Of a stretch of DNA of 64,000 nt, positions 1 through 7,829 are shown one piece after another (position 1 is the stretch's first letter; each line of letters starts with the position of its first letter). This DNA comes from Nocardia vulneris (lineage in GTDB: Bacteria; Actinomycetota; Actinomycetes; Mycobacteriales; Mycobacteriaceae): positions 62,001 through 126,000 of the forward strand of contig NZ_BDCI01000023.1 of NCBI RefSeq assembly GCF_001613425.1, in the 5' to 3' direction. The position numbers and the translations under genes were made by a program. The notes under the pieces are model-generated. The model was not told where the DNA came from. It saw only the letters and a list, made by a program, of their open reading frames with translations, and did not search any database.

Positions 1-82
1 GTGCTCGAGGTGCCGGAGTAGCGGACGGCGGACACTCGGCTAGGTTGAGGCCGAGAGCGTACTCGGCCGAGGGAGATCCGCG

Positions 83-892
83 ATGAAGGTGCACCATCTC
101 GATTGCGCGACGATGTGCCCGCTCGGCGGGCGGGCGCTGCTCGGCAGCGGCGGGCTGCTGACTGCGGAGCTGGTCGCGCACTGCCTGCTCGTCGAAACCG
201 AGAGCGGACTCGTGCTGGTGGACACCGGTTTCGGCACCGCGGAGATCGCGGACCCGAAGCGTCTCGGGTTCGGCACGCAGGCCATGCTGCGGCCCGCGCT
301 GCGCTTGGAACAGACCGCGCTGCACCAGGTTCGCGCGCTCGGCTATCAGCGCGAGGACGTCCGCCACATCGTGGTCACCCACCTCGATTTCGATCACGCG
401 GGCGGTCTCGCGGACTTCCCGGACGCCACGGTGCACGTGTTCGCGGACGAACTCGCGGCCGCGACCGCGCGCGCGACGCGGCTGGAGAAGAGCCGCTATG
501 TGCCCCGGCAGTGGGCCCACGGCGCGCACTGGCAGACCCATGAGACCAGTGCCGAATCGTGGTTCGAGTTCAGCGCGGCGCCGTTGCTCGACGGCATCGT
601 GCTGGTTCCGCTGGTGGGACACACGCGCGGGCACAGCGGTGTCGCGGTCCAGCAGGGCGAGCGCTGGCTGCTGCACTGCGGCGACGCGTTCATGCATCGC
701 GGTCAGCTGCTCGACGACGGCACCGCGCCGGTGGGCCTGAAGTTCTATCAGCGCGCGACCGACGTCATGCACGAGCGCCGGGTGCACAACCTCGAGCGCC
801 TGCGGAGCCTGCGCGCCGAGCACGGCGACGAGATCACGCTGTTCTGCGCGCACGACGCGCAGCAACTCGCGGATTTGCAAACGGTCTCCTGA
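83..892 (+). CDS. MBL-fold metallo-hydrolase
   Basis: A 269-residue metallo-beta-lactamase-fold hydrolase. The zinc-binding motif THLDFDHAGG lies near residues 97-106, and later metal ligands are suggested by VGHTRGHSG, LHCGDAF and FCAHD. The arrangement resembles the N-acyl-homoserine lactonase/AttM branch of the superfamily, so an esterase or lactonase role is plausible, but the substrate cannot be read from the sequence. A purine-rich ribosome site (gagggag) precedes the ATG by about eight bases. It stands alone, with a 140-base gap before the next gene, so no pathway is implied. There is no signal peptide, so it is probably cytoplasmic. Confidence 0.85.
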   Translation: MKVHHLDCATMCPLGGRALLGSGGLLTAELVAHCLLVETESGLVLVDTGFGTAEIADPKRLGFGTQAMLRPALRLEQTALHQVRALGYQREDVRHIVVTHLDFDHAGGLADFPDATVHVFADELAAATARATRLEKSRYVPRQWAHGAHWQTHETSAESWFEFSAAPLLDGIVLVPLVGHTRGHSGVAVQQGERWLLHCGDAFMHRGQLLDDGTAPVGLKFYQRATDVMHERRVHNLERLRSLRAEHGDEITLFCAHDAQQLADLQTVS

Positions 893-1032
893 GTATTGCC
901 GGTTCGGGCAGGGCGATCGGCCGAATTCGCTTGTCGTCCTCTGGGCACTCCGCCAAAAGGTGTCGCGCGGCTTCTGCTCGCCGCGCCGGTTCCCTTAATG
1001 TCCGGGCATGGCTGTTCCGGAAAGGGGCGCAC

Positions 1033-1977
1033 ATGTCCGATGACGCGACGACCGCGGGGTTCGCCGAACTCACCGCACGGCTGACGGTGCCGTTGATCGC
1101 CGCGCCGATGTTCCGGGTCTCCGGGCCGGAGTTGGTGATCGCGGCCTGCCGGGCGGGCGTGGTCGGCTCGTTCCCGACGGTGAATGCCCGTACGCCGGAA
1201 CAGTTGTCGCAGTGGCTGACCGAGATCGACGCCGCGCTGACCGCCGACGGCGCGCGTCCGGCGCCCGTCGCGGCGAATCTGATCGTGCATCCGGGGAACG
1301 CCCGGTTGCAGCCGGACCTGCGGGTGCTGTGCGAGCAGCCGACCGAGGTCGTGATCACCTCGGTCGGCACGCCGCGCGAGGTGGTGCGGCCGCTGCACGA
1401 GGTCGGCTCGCTGGTGCTGGCCGACGTCGCGTCGGTGCACCACGCGGTGCGCGCGCTCGAATGCGGGGCCGACGGACTGATCCTGCTCACCGCCGGCGCG
1501 GGCGGGCAGACCGGCTGGGCCAATCCGTTCGCCTTCGTCCGCGCGGTGCGCGAATTCTTCGACGGGCCGGTGGTTTTGGCGGGCGGGGTGGCCGACGGTG
1601 TCGCGTTGCGCGCCGCGATCACCCTGGGTGCGGACCTGGCCTACATGGGCACCAAGTTCCTCGCGACGGCCGAGAGCATGGCCGACCCCGCGCACAAGGA
1701 GTTGGTGGCCGCCTCCGGTCTCGACGACGTAGTGCTCACCTCCGCCTTCACCGGCCTGCCGACCAACATGCTGGCGGGCTCGATGCGGGCGCTCGGCATC
1801 GACGTCGCCGCGCTACGCGCCGGCACCTTCGACCTCGCGGCGCATTTCGCCGGCGCCGACGCGCCGAAGAACTGGACCGACGTCTGGAGTGCGGGGCATT
1901 CCGCCTCCGGGGTCGGCGAGATCCTCGGCGTCGCGGCACTGGTCGAGCGGACCCGCCGCGAGTACGTCGGCGACTGA
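1033..1977 (+). CDS. Nitronate monooxygenase-family FMN protein (atypical active site)
   Basis: A 314-residue TIM-barrel protein of the nitronate monooxygenase/2-nitropropane dioxygenase family, which oxidises nitronates using FMN. The ATG at 1033 is chosen because it follows a good ribosome site (ggaaagg) and begins the family-type N-terminus ending in PLIAAPMF. The flavin-phosphate region VVLAGGVADG and the later GTKF element are present. The usual GGHTG catalytic segment reads GAGGQTG here, with Gln replacing the catalytic His. IpdC in this same window keeps the His. The protein may therefore be a dehydrogenase or a diverged member. It converges on the cupin gene with only two bases between the stop codons. 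Confidence 0.8.
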   Translation: MSDDATTAGFAELTARLTVPLIAAPMFRVSGPELVIAACRAGVVGSFPTVNARTPEQLSQWLTEIDAALTADGARPAPVAANLIVHPGNARLQPDLRVLCEQPTEVVITSVGTPREVVRPLHEVGSLVLADVASVHHAVRALECGADGLILLTAGAGGQTGWANPFAFVRAVREFFDGPVVLAGGVADGVALRAAITLGADLAYMGTKFLATAESMADPAHKELVAASGLDDVVLTSAFTGLPTNMLAGSMRALGIDVAALRAGTFDLAAHFAGADAPKNWTDVWSAGHSASGVGEILGVAALVERTRREYVGD

Positions 1978-1979
1978 GG

Positions 1980-2390
1980 TCAATCCATGTGGAAGTCGGC
2001 GAAATCGAAGCCGGGCGAGACGATGCAGCTGACCAGGACGTATTCGTCGCTCGCGGGGCGCGCGGCTTGGACGACTCCGCCGGGCACGACAGCCTGCAGC
2101 ACCTGTCCGCGCTCCACTTCGGGGCCGAGGATGATCTCCTCGCCGCCGATATTCAGCACCAGCGGCCCGCCGCGATGCCACAACCACAGCTCGTCGGAGC
2201 GCACGGTATGCGGGGCGGACTGTTCGCCGGGGAACAGCAGGAAGTGGATCGCGGTCGCACTCGCGCGGCTGCCCACATAGCCTTCGGGCGTGAATTCCAC
2301 AGCGCTGCGCCAGGTTTCGCGAAACCAGCCGCCCTCCGGGTGCGGGGCGAGGTCCAGTGTGGCGGCGAGTTCGGGTCGGGTGTCTGTCAC
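1980..2390 (-). CDS. Cupin-domain protein (DUF985 type)
   Basis: A small cupin of about 136 residues resembling the DUF985/cupin_5 family. The conserved stretches are LAPHPEGGWFRETWRS near the N-terminus, a central HFLLFPGEQSAPHTVRSDE carrying likely metal ligands, and VSCIVSPGFDFADF at the C-terminus. The start is placed at the GTG (VTDTRPEL) because the family begins near there; an upstream in-frame ATG at 2456 would add 22 residues without family character. Members of this group are poorly characterised single-domain cupins, so no reaction is assigned. The gene converges with the nitronate-monooxygenase-like gene and diverges from the AraC regulator. Confidence 0.75.
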   Translation of the reverse strand: MTDTRPELAATLDLAPHPEGGWFRETWRSAVEFTPEGYVGSRASATAIHFLLFPGEQSAPHTVRSDELWLWHRGGPLVLNIGGEEIILGPEVERGQVLQAVVPGGVVQAARPASDEYVLVSCIVSPGFDFADFHMD

Positions 2391-2559
2391 CGTTCCGACT
2401 ATGCCCGATGATGGGCGAACGCGCCGGTTGCGTGCGCGGAAAATGAGGGCGATCATGTTGCCATGAGTGGCGTCTATGGCGACTGCCTGAGACGATCAAT
2501 GGCTTTATCGCGCTCATCTATATTTCGAACACTCACCGAGAGAGCGCTATGGTGAGCGA

Positions 2560-3480
2560 GTGGACGTGCTCAGTGAAACCATCGCCGCGATCCGTACGGG
2601 CAGCCCGACCTCCGGCATGTTCGTCCGGCATGCGCCGTGGGGGCGTCGCTATCCGGTTGTCCCGGGTGCGGGCTTCCATGTGGTGCTGCAGGGTTCGTGC
2701 TGGCTGGTGCCGCCGACCGGCGCCGAACCGATGGCGCTCGGGACCGGTGACGTGGTCTTCATGCCGCGGGGCGCCGATCACGATCTGGTCGACCATCTGG
2801 ACAGCCCGGTCACCGAAACCGCGCGCCCTGGTGAGCCGCGGGAAGTCGAGGGTCCCGGCGTGCGGACCGCATTGCTTTGTGGCGCCTACGAACTCGGCAG
2901 GCAGCGAAGTCATCCGCTGCTCGACGAGCTGCCCGAGTTCATCCATCTCCCCGCGCGTCCCGGCCGGCACCCGGCCTTGCGTGGCGCGGTCGACCTGCTC
3001 GCCGCGGAGATCGCCGCGCCGCGCCTGGGGAGCGACGCCGCGGTCCCCGCATTGCTCGAAATGCTGCTCCTGTTCGTCCTGCGCGCCTGGTTCGAGGAGC
3101 AGGCCGGTGCCCGAACCACCGGCTGGGCAGGCGCTTTCGCGGACCCGGCGGTCGCCGCGGCGCTCCGGGCGGTCCACGAAGAACCCGCCCGCCCGTGGAC
3201 CGTCCCCGATCTGAGCGACGTCGCCGGCGTCTCCCGCGCCACCCTCGCCCGCCGTTTCACCGCCACAGTGGGCGAACCACCACTCGCCTACGTCACCAGA
3301 TGGCGCATGCTCACCGCGGCCCGCCTCCTGCGCGAGACCAACGCTGCACTCGGCACCGTCGCCCGCAAAGTCGGCTACACCTCAGAATTCGCCTTCGCCA
3401 AAGCCTTCAAACGCGAGTACGGCCTAGCCCCCGGCCGCTACCGCAGCACCGACGACAAACCACCCCTCGTCGCGGTCTGA
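2560..3480 (+). CDS. AraC-family transcriptional regulator
   Basis: A 306-residue regulator. Residues of about 1-170 form the cupin_6-type sensor domain of the AraC family (FHVVLQGSCWLV, GTGDVVFMPRGADH). Residues of about 205-300 form the double helix-turn-helix domain (VAGVSRATLARRF, then ARKVGYTSEFAFAKAFKREYG and the terminal PGRYR). The GTG start follows a weak ribosome site. It is divergent from the cupin gene with about 170 bases between, so the cupin or the gene itself may be a target. The inducer is unknown. Confidence 0.88.
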   Translation: MDVLSETIAAIRTGSPTSGMFVRHAPWGRRYPVVPGAGFHVVLQGSCWLVPPTGAEPMALGTGDVVFMPRGADHDLVDHLDSPVTETARPGEPREVEGPGVRTALLCGAYELGRQRSHPLLDELPEFIHLPARPGRHPALRGAVDLLAAEIAAPRLGSDAAVPALLEMLLLFVLRAWFEEQAGARTTGWAGAFADPAVAAALRAVHEEPARPWTVPDLSDVAGVSRATLARRFTATVGEPPLAYVTRWRMLTAARLLRETNAALGTVARKVGYTSEFAFAKAFKREYGLAPGRYRSTDDKPPLVAV

Positions 3481-3481
3481 T

Positions 3482-3574
3482 CCCGCACCCTTTCTGACTT
3501 CCCGCACTGCTCCTGACTTCCCGCACCCGCTCTGGCATGCGAAAGCGCGTGCGACAAGACAGAAACGGTGCGGG
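3482..3574. repeat. Intergenic inverted repeat with TCCCGCAC half-sites
   Basis: Bases 3482-3496 (cccgcaccctttctg) and 3560-3574 (cagaaacggtgcggg) form a 15-bp inverted repeat with one mismatch around a 63-base centre. The centre carries two further tandem copies of ctgacttcccgcac spaced 19 bases apart. A similar layout, CCCGCACCC facing GGGTGCGGG, occurs at 9661-9735. It may act as a terminator or be a member of a dispersed intergenic repeat family; neither role can be decided from this copy. Confidence 0.5.
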
Positions 3575-3616
3575 AAATCGGTGGTGTATGGGGGCGCCAC
3601 CGGTAAGAGTGGACGG

Positions 3617-4471
3617 GTGGACGCGGTGATCGAGGGACATCGGGAGTTGCTGGAGCGTGTGCTGCCTGGTGCGCGTTTGCCTGAGCTGACGGTGCGCGAA
3701 GGGCAGTTCCACTATCTGGTGATCGGTGCCGACCGGGTGGTCTGCCTGGCCCGCACGGCGGCCGCCGCGGCGCGGCTGCCACTGCGTGCGGCTGCGCTGC
3801 GCGCCGTCGCGGGGCTGGAGCTGGTTGCGGCGCAAGGGATAGCGGTGCCGCGGCTGGTGGACGTGTCCGGCGACCCGCCGTACCTGGTCATGACGCGGGT
3901 CGGTGGCGAACCGTTGGCGGCGACTGTGCTGAGCGACGCGTGTGCCGTGGAATCGGTTGCGCGGCAGTGCCATGCGCTCCTATCCGCATTGTGCACGGCT
4001 GGCGCCGACCAGCAGTCGGCATTGCCTCTGGCACCCGCCGACCGCTGGACCCAGTTCGCCGCCGACGTCCGTGCCGAACTGTATCCGCTGATGAACGCTG
4101 CCGGACGCGCCCGCGCCGACCGCGAACTCGCCGGGCTCGATACCTTGCCGCACCGCACCGATGCCGTCGTGCACGGTGACCTGGGCGGTGAAAACCTGCT
4201 GTGGGACAACGACACTCATAACCCGGCGCTCCGCGGCGTCGTCGATTGGGACGGTGTGTGCCTCGGTGACCAGGCCGAAGACTTCGCCGCGATCGCCGCG
4301 AGCTACGGCGACGAGGTCTTCCAGACGATCATGCAAATGACCGAGCATGCCGCCGACCTAGCCGCCCGAACAGCCATCATCCGAGGAACTTTCGCCCTGC
4401 AACAAGCCCTGGACGCCCACCGCGACGGTGACGCGGACGAACTCGCCGACGGCCTCACCGGTTACCGCTGA
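3617..4471 (+). CDS. Aminoglycoside-phosphotransferase-like kinase
   Basis: About 284 residues with the APH/choline-kinase fold. The catalytic loop is VVHGDLGGENLLWD (Asp base and Asn ligand), and the metal-binding Asp follows in GVVDWDGVCLGD. The N-lobe is short and lacks a clear Gly-rich loop. The GTG at 3617 follows a purine-rich stretch; an in-frame ATG at 3581 would add 12 residues of low-complexity type. Members of this family phosphorylate small molecules such as aminoglycosides, macrolides or sugars, and the substrate here cannot be told. Its stop lies eight bases from the convergent DUF427 gene. Confidence 0.75.
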   Translation: MDAVIEGHRELLERVLPGARLPELTVREGQFHYLVIGADRVVCLARTAAAAARLPLRAAALRAVAGLELVAAQGIAVPRLVDVSGDPPYLVMTRVGGEPLAATVLSDACAVESVARQCHALLSALCTAGADQQSALPLAPADRWTQFAADVRAELYPLMNAAGRARADRELAGLDTLPHRTDAVVHGDLGGENLLWDNDTHNPALRGVVDWDGVCLGDQAEDFAAIAASYGDEVFQTIMQMTEHAADLAARTAIIRGTFALQQALDAHRDGDADELADGLTGYR

Positions 4472-4478
4472 GCGGGTT

Positions 4479-5231
4479 TCAGCTGAACGGACTGCGCGGG
4501 CGTTCCTGGAGTTCGCCGTCGAGATAGATGTCGACCTTCTCGTTGTAGAAGCAGACCAGACCGGCGATCTTCTGGCTCTCGGGTAGTGGCGTGCGATAGC
4601 CCCAGACGTAGTCCTGGTAGTCCTGCTCGCCGACACGGACGGTCCAGTAGTCCGCGGTGCCTTTGTAGGGGCAGCTGGTGTGCGTGTCCGAGGGGCGCAG
4701 CAGATCGATCCGGACGTCGGTCATCGGCAGGTAATACCTTGCGGGAAGGCCGGTTTCGAAGAGGATGCGGGGCGAATGCGAATCGGCGACGGTGACGCCG
4801 TCGATCGCTACGCGCACGTGCCGGGAACTGCCGAGGATGTCGACCCTGGTGTAGGGGTCGCGCGGATGGACGTAGACCGGCTCGTCCTCCTCGAACCATT
4901 CGTCCATCGTGTGCCACTCCAGCCGGACCAGCTCGTTCAGCTCGGGTAGCGGCGAATCGTGGTAGCGCAGCGCGGCCGCCGGCGCCGTAGTGCCGTCCAC
5001 CACCACGTCGTACTCCGTCGCGTCGCCGCGGCTCGGGGAGTGGTGGGTTTTGCCGGTCGGCTCGAGTTTCGCGTGCAGATCGGCGGCCGGCAGGTAATAC
5101 GTCGGATAGTGCGGGCCCTCCCAGACCAGCACCGGATGCGCGGTATCGGCGACCACGTGGCCGCCGAGGAATGTCCGCACCCGCTTCTGGCTCGTCTCGA
5201 TCTTCACCCGGCCGCGCTGCGTATTGCCCAT
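4479..5231 (-). CDS. DUF427 domain protein (two tandem copies)
   Basis: A 250-residue protein made of two DUF427-type beta domains. The first covers residues of about 8-95 (VRTFLGGHVVADTAHPVLVWEG ending near THHSPSRG). The second covers about 125-240 (VTVADSHSPRILFETGLPARYYL, THTSCPYKGTADYW, CFYNEKVDIYLDG). The tandem arrangement and the CPYKG signature are typical of actinobacterial members, whose function is unknown. The ATG at 5231 begins the conserved MGNTQRGRVK start; upstream frame residues have no family character. It lies just downstream of the MFS gene on the same strand, with a 73-base gap. Confidence 0.82.
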   Translation of the reverse strand: MGNTQRGRVKIETSQKRVRTFLGGHVVADTAHPVLVWEGPHYPTYYLPAADLHAKLEPTGKTHHSPSRGDATEYDVVVDGTTAPAAALRYHDSPLPELNELVRLEWHTMDEWFEEDEPVYVHPRDPYTRVDILGSSRHVRVAIDGVTVADSHSPRILFETGLPARYYLPMTDVRIDLLRPSDTHTSCPYKGTADYWTVRVGEQDYQDYVWGYRTPLPESQKIAGLVCFYNEKVDIYLDGELQERPRSPFS

Positions 5232-5304
5232 ACCACCCGAGGGTACGCGGCACGGCTGCCCGAATTCGGTGGACCGATCCAGGCAGCCGTGCGTAGCGGA
5301 AGTC

Positions 5305-6555
5305 TCAGTCGCCGACGGTGATCGCCTCGGCTTCGTCGACGCTGTGCGGCGCGGGATCGTGCTCGTCGATGTGTGCGAGCGCAGCGCGACCGGCGAGCAG
5401 GACGAGCACCGCGGCCGCGGTACAGGCGGCGCCGACCCAGAACGGCAGCGCGATGCTGTGCTCACCCAGCTTGCCCGCCAGGTAGGGCGCGGCCGCGCCA
5501 CCGGCGAAGCGCACGAAGCTGTAGGCCGCCGACGCGGTCGACCGCTCGACCGGCGCGGAGATCATCACGGCCTCGGTGATCAGGGTGTTGTTCACCCCGA
5601 GGAACAGTCCGGCGAGCACGGTCCCGGCGATCAGCACCGGCTTGTGCTCCGCGAATGCCGCCATCACCGCGAGATCGGCGGCGAACAGCCCCAGCGACAG
5701 ACCCATCATCGGCAGTGAACCGAACCGCCGCTGCAGGCGCGGCGCCAGGAAGACCGAGGCGAGCGCGAGCAGCACGCCCCAGCCGCAGAAGATGAAGCCG
5801 ATCGCATAGGTGCCCATGTCCAGCGGGAACGGGGTGTACGCGAGCAGGGTGAAGAAGCCGAAGTTGTAGAGCAGCGCGGTGAGGCTGACGGTCAGCAACC
5901 CGCGGTGCCGAAGCGCCAGGAACGGTGCGGCGATCGAGGTGTGATGCGTCGGCTTCGGTCCCTCGGGCAGCAGCGTCACGATGCTGATCAGCGCGACGGC
6001 CATCAGCACGGACACACCGAAAAATGGTCCACGCCAGCTGATTCCGCCGAGCACACCGCCCAGCAGCGGACCGGTGGCGATGCCGATACCGAGCGCCGCC
6101 TCGTAGAGGATGATCGCGCGGGCGACGCCGCCGCTGGCCGCGCCGACGATGGTGGCCAGCGCCGTCGCGATGAACAGGGCGTTACCCAGACCCCAGCCTG
6201 CGCGGAAACCGACGATCTGCGTGACAGTGCTGGACATTCCGGCCAGCGCCGCGAACACGATGATGATGGCCAGCCCGGCCAGCAGCGTCTTCTTCGCGCC
6301 GAACCGGCTCGACACCACGCCGGTGATCAGCATGGCCACGCCCGTCACCAGCATGTAGCTGGTGAACAGCAGCGACACCTGCGAGGGTGAGGCGTGTAAT
6401 TGCTCGCCGATCGGTTTCAGGATGGGGTCGACCAGCCCGATGCCCATGAACGCGATCACGCTCGCGAAGGCAACGGCCCAAACGGCTTTCGGTTGCCGGG
6501 CCGGCTCGGTGGGTTCCGTGCCCGCGCCGCGGGTGGATGCCAAAGTACTACTCAT
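5305..6555 (-). CDS. MFS transporter, probable drug-efflux type
   Basis: A 416-residue major facilitator superfamily protein with about twelve hydrophobic segments. The first begins at AVWAVAFASVIAFMGIGLVD, followed by the motif-A-like GVVSSRFGAKKTLLAG in loop 2-3. The protein sits in the cytoplasmic membrane and probably exports small molecules by proton antiport. The ATG at 6555 has a gagggaa ribosome site and overlaps the stop of the upstream MarR gene by four bases (ATGA). This translational coupling suggests the MarR protein regulates the pair. The long upstream reading-frame extension is an artefact of GC content. Confidence 0.88.
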   Translation of the reverse strand: MSSTLASTRGAGTEPTEPARQPKAVWAVAFASVIAFMGIGLVDPILKPIGEQLHASPSQVSLLFTSYMLVTGVAMLITGVVSSRFGAKKTLLAGLAIIIVFAALAGMSSTVTQIVGFRAGWGLGNALFIATALATIVGAASGGVARAIILYEAALGIGIATGPLLGGVLGGISWRGPFFGVSVLMAVALISIVTLLPEGPKPTHHTSIAAPFLALRHRGLLTVSLTALLYNFGFFTLLAYTPFPLDMGTYAIGFIFCGWGVLLALASVFLAPRLQRRFGSLPMMGLSLGLFAADLAVMAAFAEHKPVLIAGTVLAGLFLGVNNTLITEAVMISAPVERSTASAAYSFVRFAGGAAAPYLAGKLGEHSIALPFWVGAACTAAAVLVLLAGRAALAHIDEHDPAPHSVDEAEAITVGD

Positions 6556-7025
6556 CGGTGTTCCCTCGATATCGGATGTTGCTGTCGCGTAGCCGTTTTC
6601 AGGGCCTCCAGCAGTTCGTTGAGATCGGTGTCCAGTTGCGCGAGCCGCGCGGTGTCGAAGCCTTCGAGCCGGGTGGTGAGCGCGGTCGCGAAGGCTTGAC
6701 GCGCCTGGGTGAGCCGAGTGCGCCCGGCCGGGGTGAGTTCGACGACGACCGCCCTGGAATCGTCCGGGTCTCTGCGCCGGGTCGCGAATCCGTCCGCGAC
6801 CAGCCGCCCGATCAGCGTCGTTGCCGCCGGTTGCGAACACCGATCGATCCTGGCGAACTCGCTCACCCGCACCGCGCCGTGCTCGTCGAGCACGGCGAGC
6901 GCGCGCAATACGGCTCGCGGTAGGTCGTCGCCGCTGATCACCCCGGCCAGCCGAGTGAGCCTGCCCGCGGTCACGAGTAGATCGACGACGATGTCATCCG
7001 CTGTGGTTTCCTGAGCATGCTGCAC
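6552..7025 (-). CDS. MarR-family transcriptional regulator
   Basis: A 157-residue winged-helix regulator. The recognition region is RCSQPAATTLIGRLVADGFATRRRD, and the wing is DPDDSRAVVVELTPAG. MarR proteins are usually dimeric repressors of adjacent efflux genes relieved by small ligands. This gene is first in a two-gene unit with the MFS transporter, overlapping it by four bases, so autoregulated repression of the efflux pump is likely. The 40-base AT-rich stretch just upstream is the best candidate for promoter and operator. Confidence 0.88.
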   Translation of the reverse strand: MQHAQETTADDIVVDLLVTAGRLTRLAGVISGDDLPRAVLRALAVLDEHGAVRVSEFARIDRCSQPAATTLIGRLVADGFATRRRDPDDSRAVVVELTPAGRTRLTQARQAFATALTTRLEGFDTARLAQLDTDLNELLEALKTATRQQHPISREHR

Positions 7026-7027
7026 CA

Positions 7028-7060
7028 GAATATTATTACATAAGCTAACTATATAAGTCT
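7028..7060. promoter_or_regulatory. AT-rich promoter/operator candidate for the MarR-MFS unit
   Basis: An unusually AT-rich block in a GC-rich genome, directly upstream of the MarR start. It contains ACATAAG and TATATAAG repeats and a TATATA element. Its position suits an autoregulatory site. No clean palindrome is visible, so the exact operator is uncertain. Confidence 0.35.
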
Positions 7061-7176
7061 CGTGAACCTGATCACGACCCGGAAAGGCCCGGTCGGCGCC
7101 GGTTCCCGCCGAGGCGGCTATGCGTCCGCTGCTTCCCGACGGTAGCTTTCATGGTGTCCCCGGGAGGAGCCGCACC

Positions 7177-7491
7177 GTGACCGACCCCGCCGTTACGTTC
7201 GCCCTGGTGCCCGACGAAGTGACCGATGCCGGGCGCTACGTCCAACAGGCCGCCGCCAACCTGATCGCAGGCCTGCGGTCCGGCTCGGCCGAGGTCGACG
7301 GGTTGATGACGACCTGGCACGGCACCGCCGCCACCGCCTACGCCGCCGCCTGGGACGAAACTCATCGCGCCGCCCTCTCGGTGTTCGAGGCTCTCGCCGA
7401 CATGGCCGAACTGCTCGGGGTGGTGGTCGACCGCAGTCAAGCCACCGACACCGGCACCGCCACGGCGGTGAGCTCGCTGGATCTGCCCTGA
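7177..7491 (+). CDS. WXG100-family (ESX/type VII) protein
   Basis: A 104-residue helical protein with the WXG-type turn TTWHGTAATAY near the middle, as in EsxA/EsxB-like substrates of type VII secretion. The GTG start is chosen because it follows a strong gggaggag site; an upstream ATG at 7120 lacks one. There is no signal peptide, as expected for the family. It opens a block with a second WXG100 gene and a large ADP-ribosyltransferase protein, so it may act as a secretion partner or chaperone. No core secretion genes (EccC, EccD, MycP) occur in the window, so export would need machinery encoded elsewhere. Confidence 0.72.
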   Translation: MTDPAVTFALVPDEVTDAGRYVQQAAANLIAGLRSGSAEVDGLMTTWHGTAATAYAAAWDETHRAALSVFEALADMAELLGVVVDRSQATDTGTATAVSSLDLP

Positions 7492-7520
7492 GTCTTAGAA
7501 ACCGAAGGGGGACAACAGAA

Positions 7521-7829
7521 ATGACTGAACAGTATCGAGCCGACCTGGCCCATATCGAAGCCGTGACGGCGAAATTGGCCGGTCTCGACGAGTTCGTCAC
7601 CGAGTCGCTGCGCGAGGTCGAAGAGCGTATCGCCGCCGTGCAGCGCAACTGGTCCGGCAAGTCGGCCGACGCGCACGCCACCGCGCACACCGAATGGACC
7701 ACCGCGGCCGCCGAAATCGCCGCGGGCTTGGCGAAGATGCATCAAGCCGCCGCCGCGGCCCGGACCTCCTACGCCGACGGCACCGTGACCATCCTCTCCG
7801 CCCTCGGCCGCGGCGGATCCACGCAATGA
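7521..7829 (+). CDS. WXG100-family (ESX/type VII) protein
   Basis: A 102-residue protein of two helices joined by the classic turn VQRNWSGKSADA. Length and motif position match EsxA/CFP-10-type proteins. A clear ribosome site (gaaggggg) precedes the ATG. Its stop codon overlaps the start of the large toxin-like gene by four bases (ATGA), so the two are translationally coupled and probably interact. The C-terminal YxxxD/E export signal is not evident, so it may be exported as a heterodimer with the neighbouring 104-residue protein or with the toxin's N-terminal domain. Confidence 0.82.
   Translation: MTEQYRADLAHIEAVTAKLAGLDEFVTESLREVEERIAAVQRNWSGKSADAHATAHTEWTTAAAEIAAGLAKMHQAAAAARTSYADGTVTILSALGRGGSTQ

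Noticed and set aside
1..21. In-frame codons ending in TAG at the window start, possibly the tail of an upstream gene
   Set aside because: Only six codons are visible, too few to support a gene.
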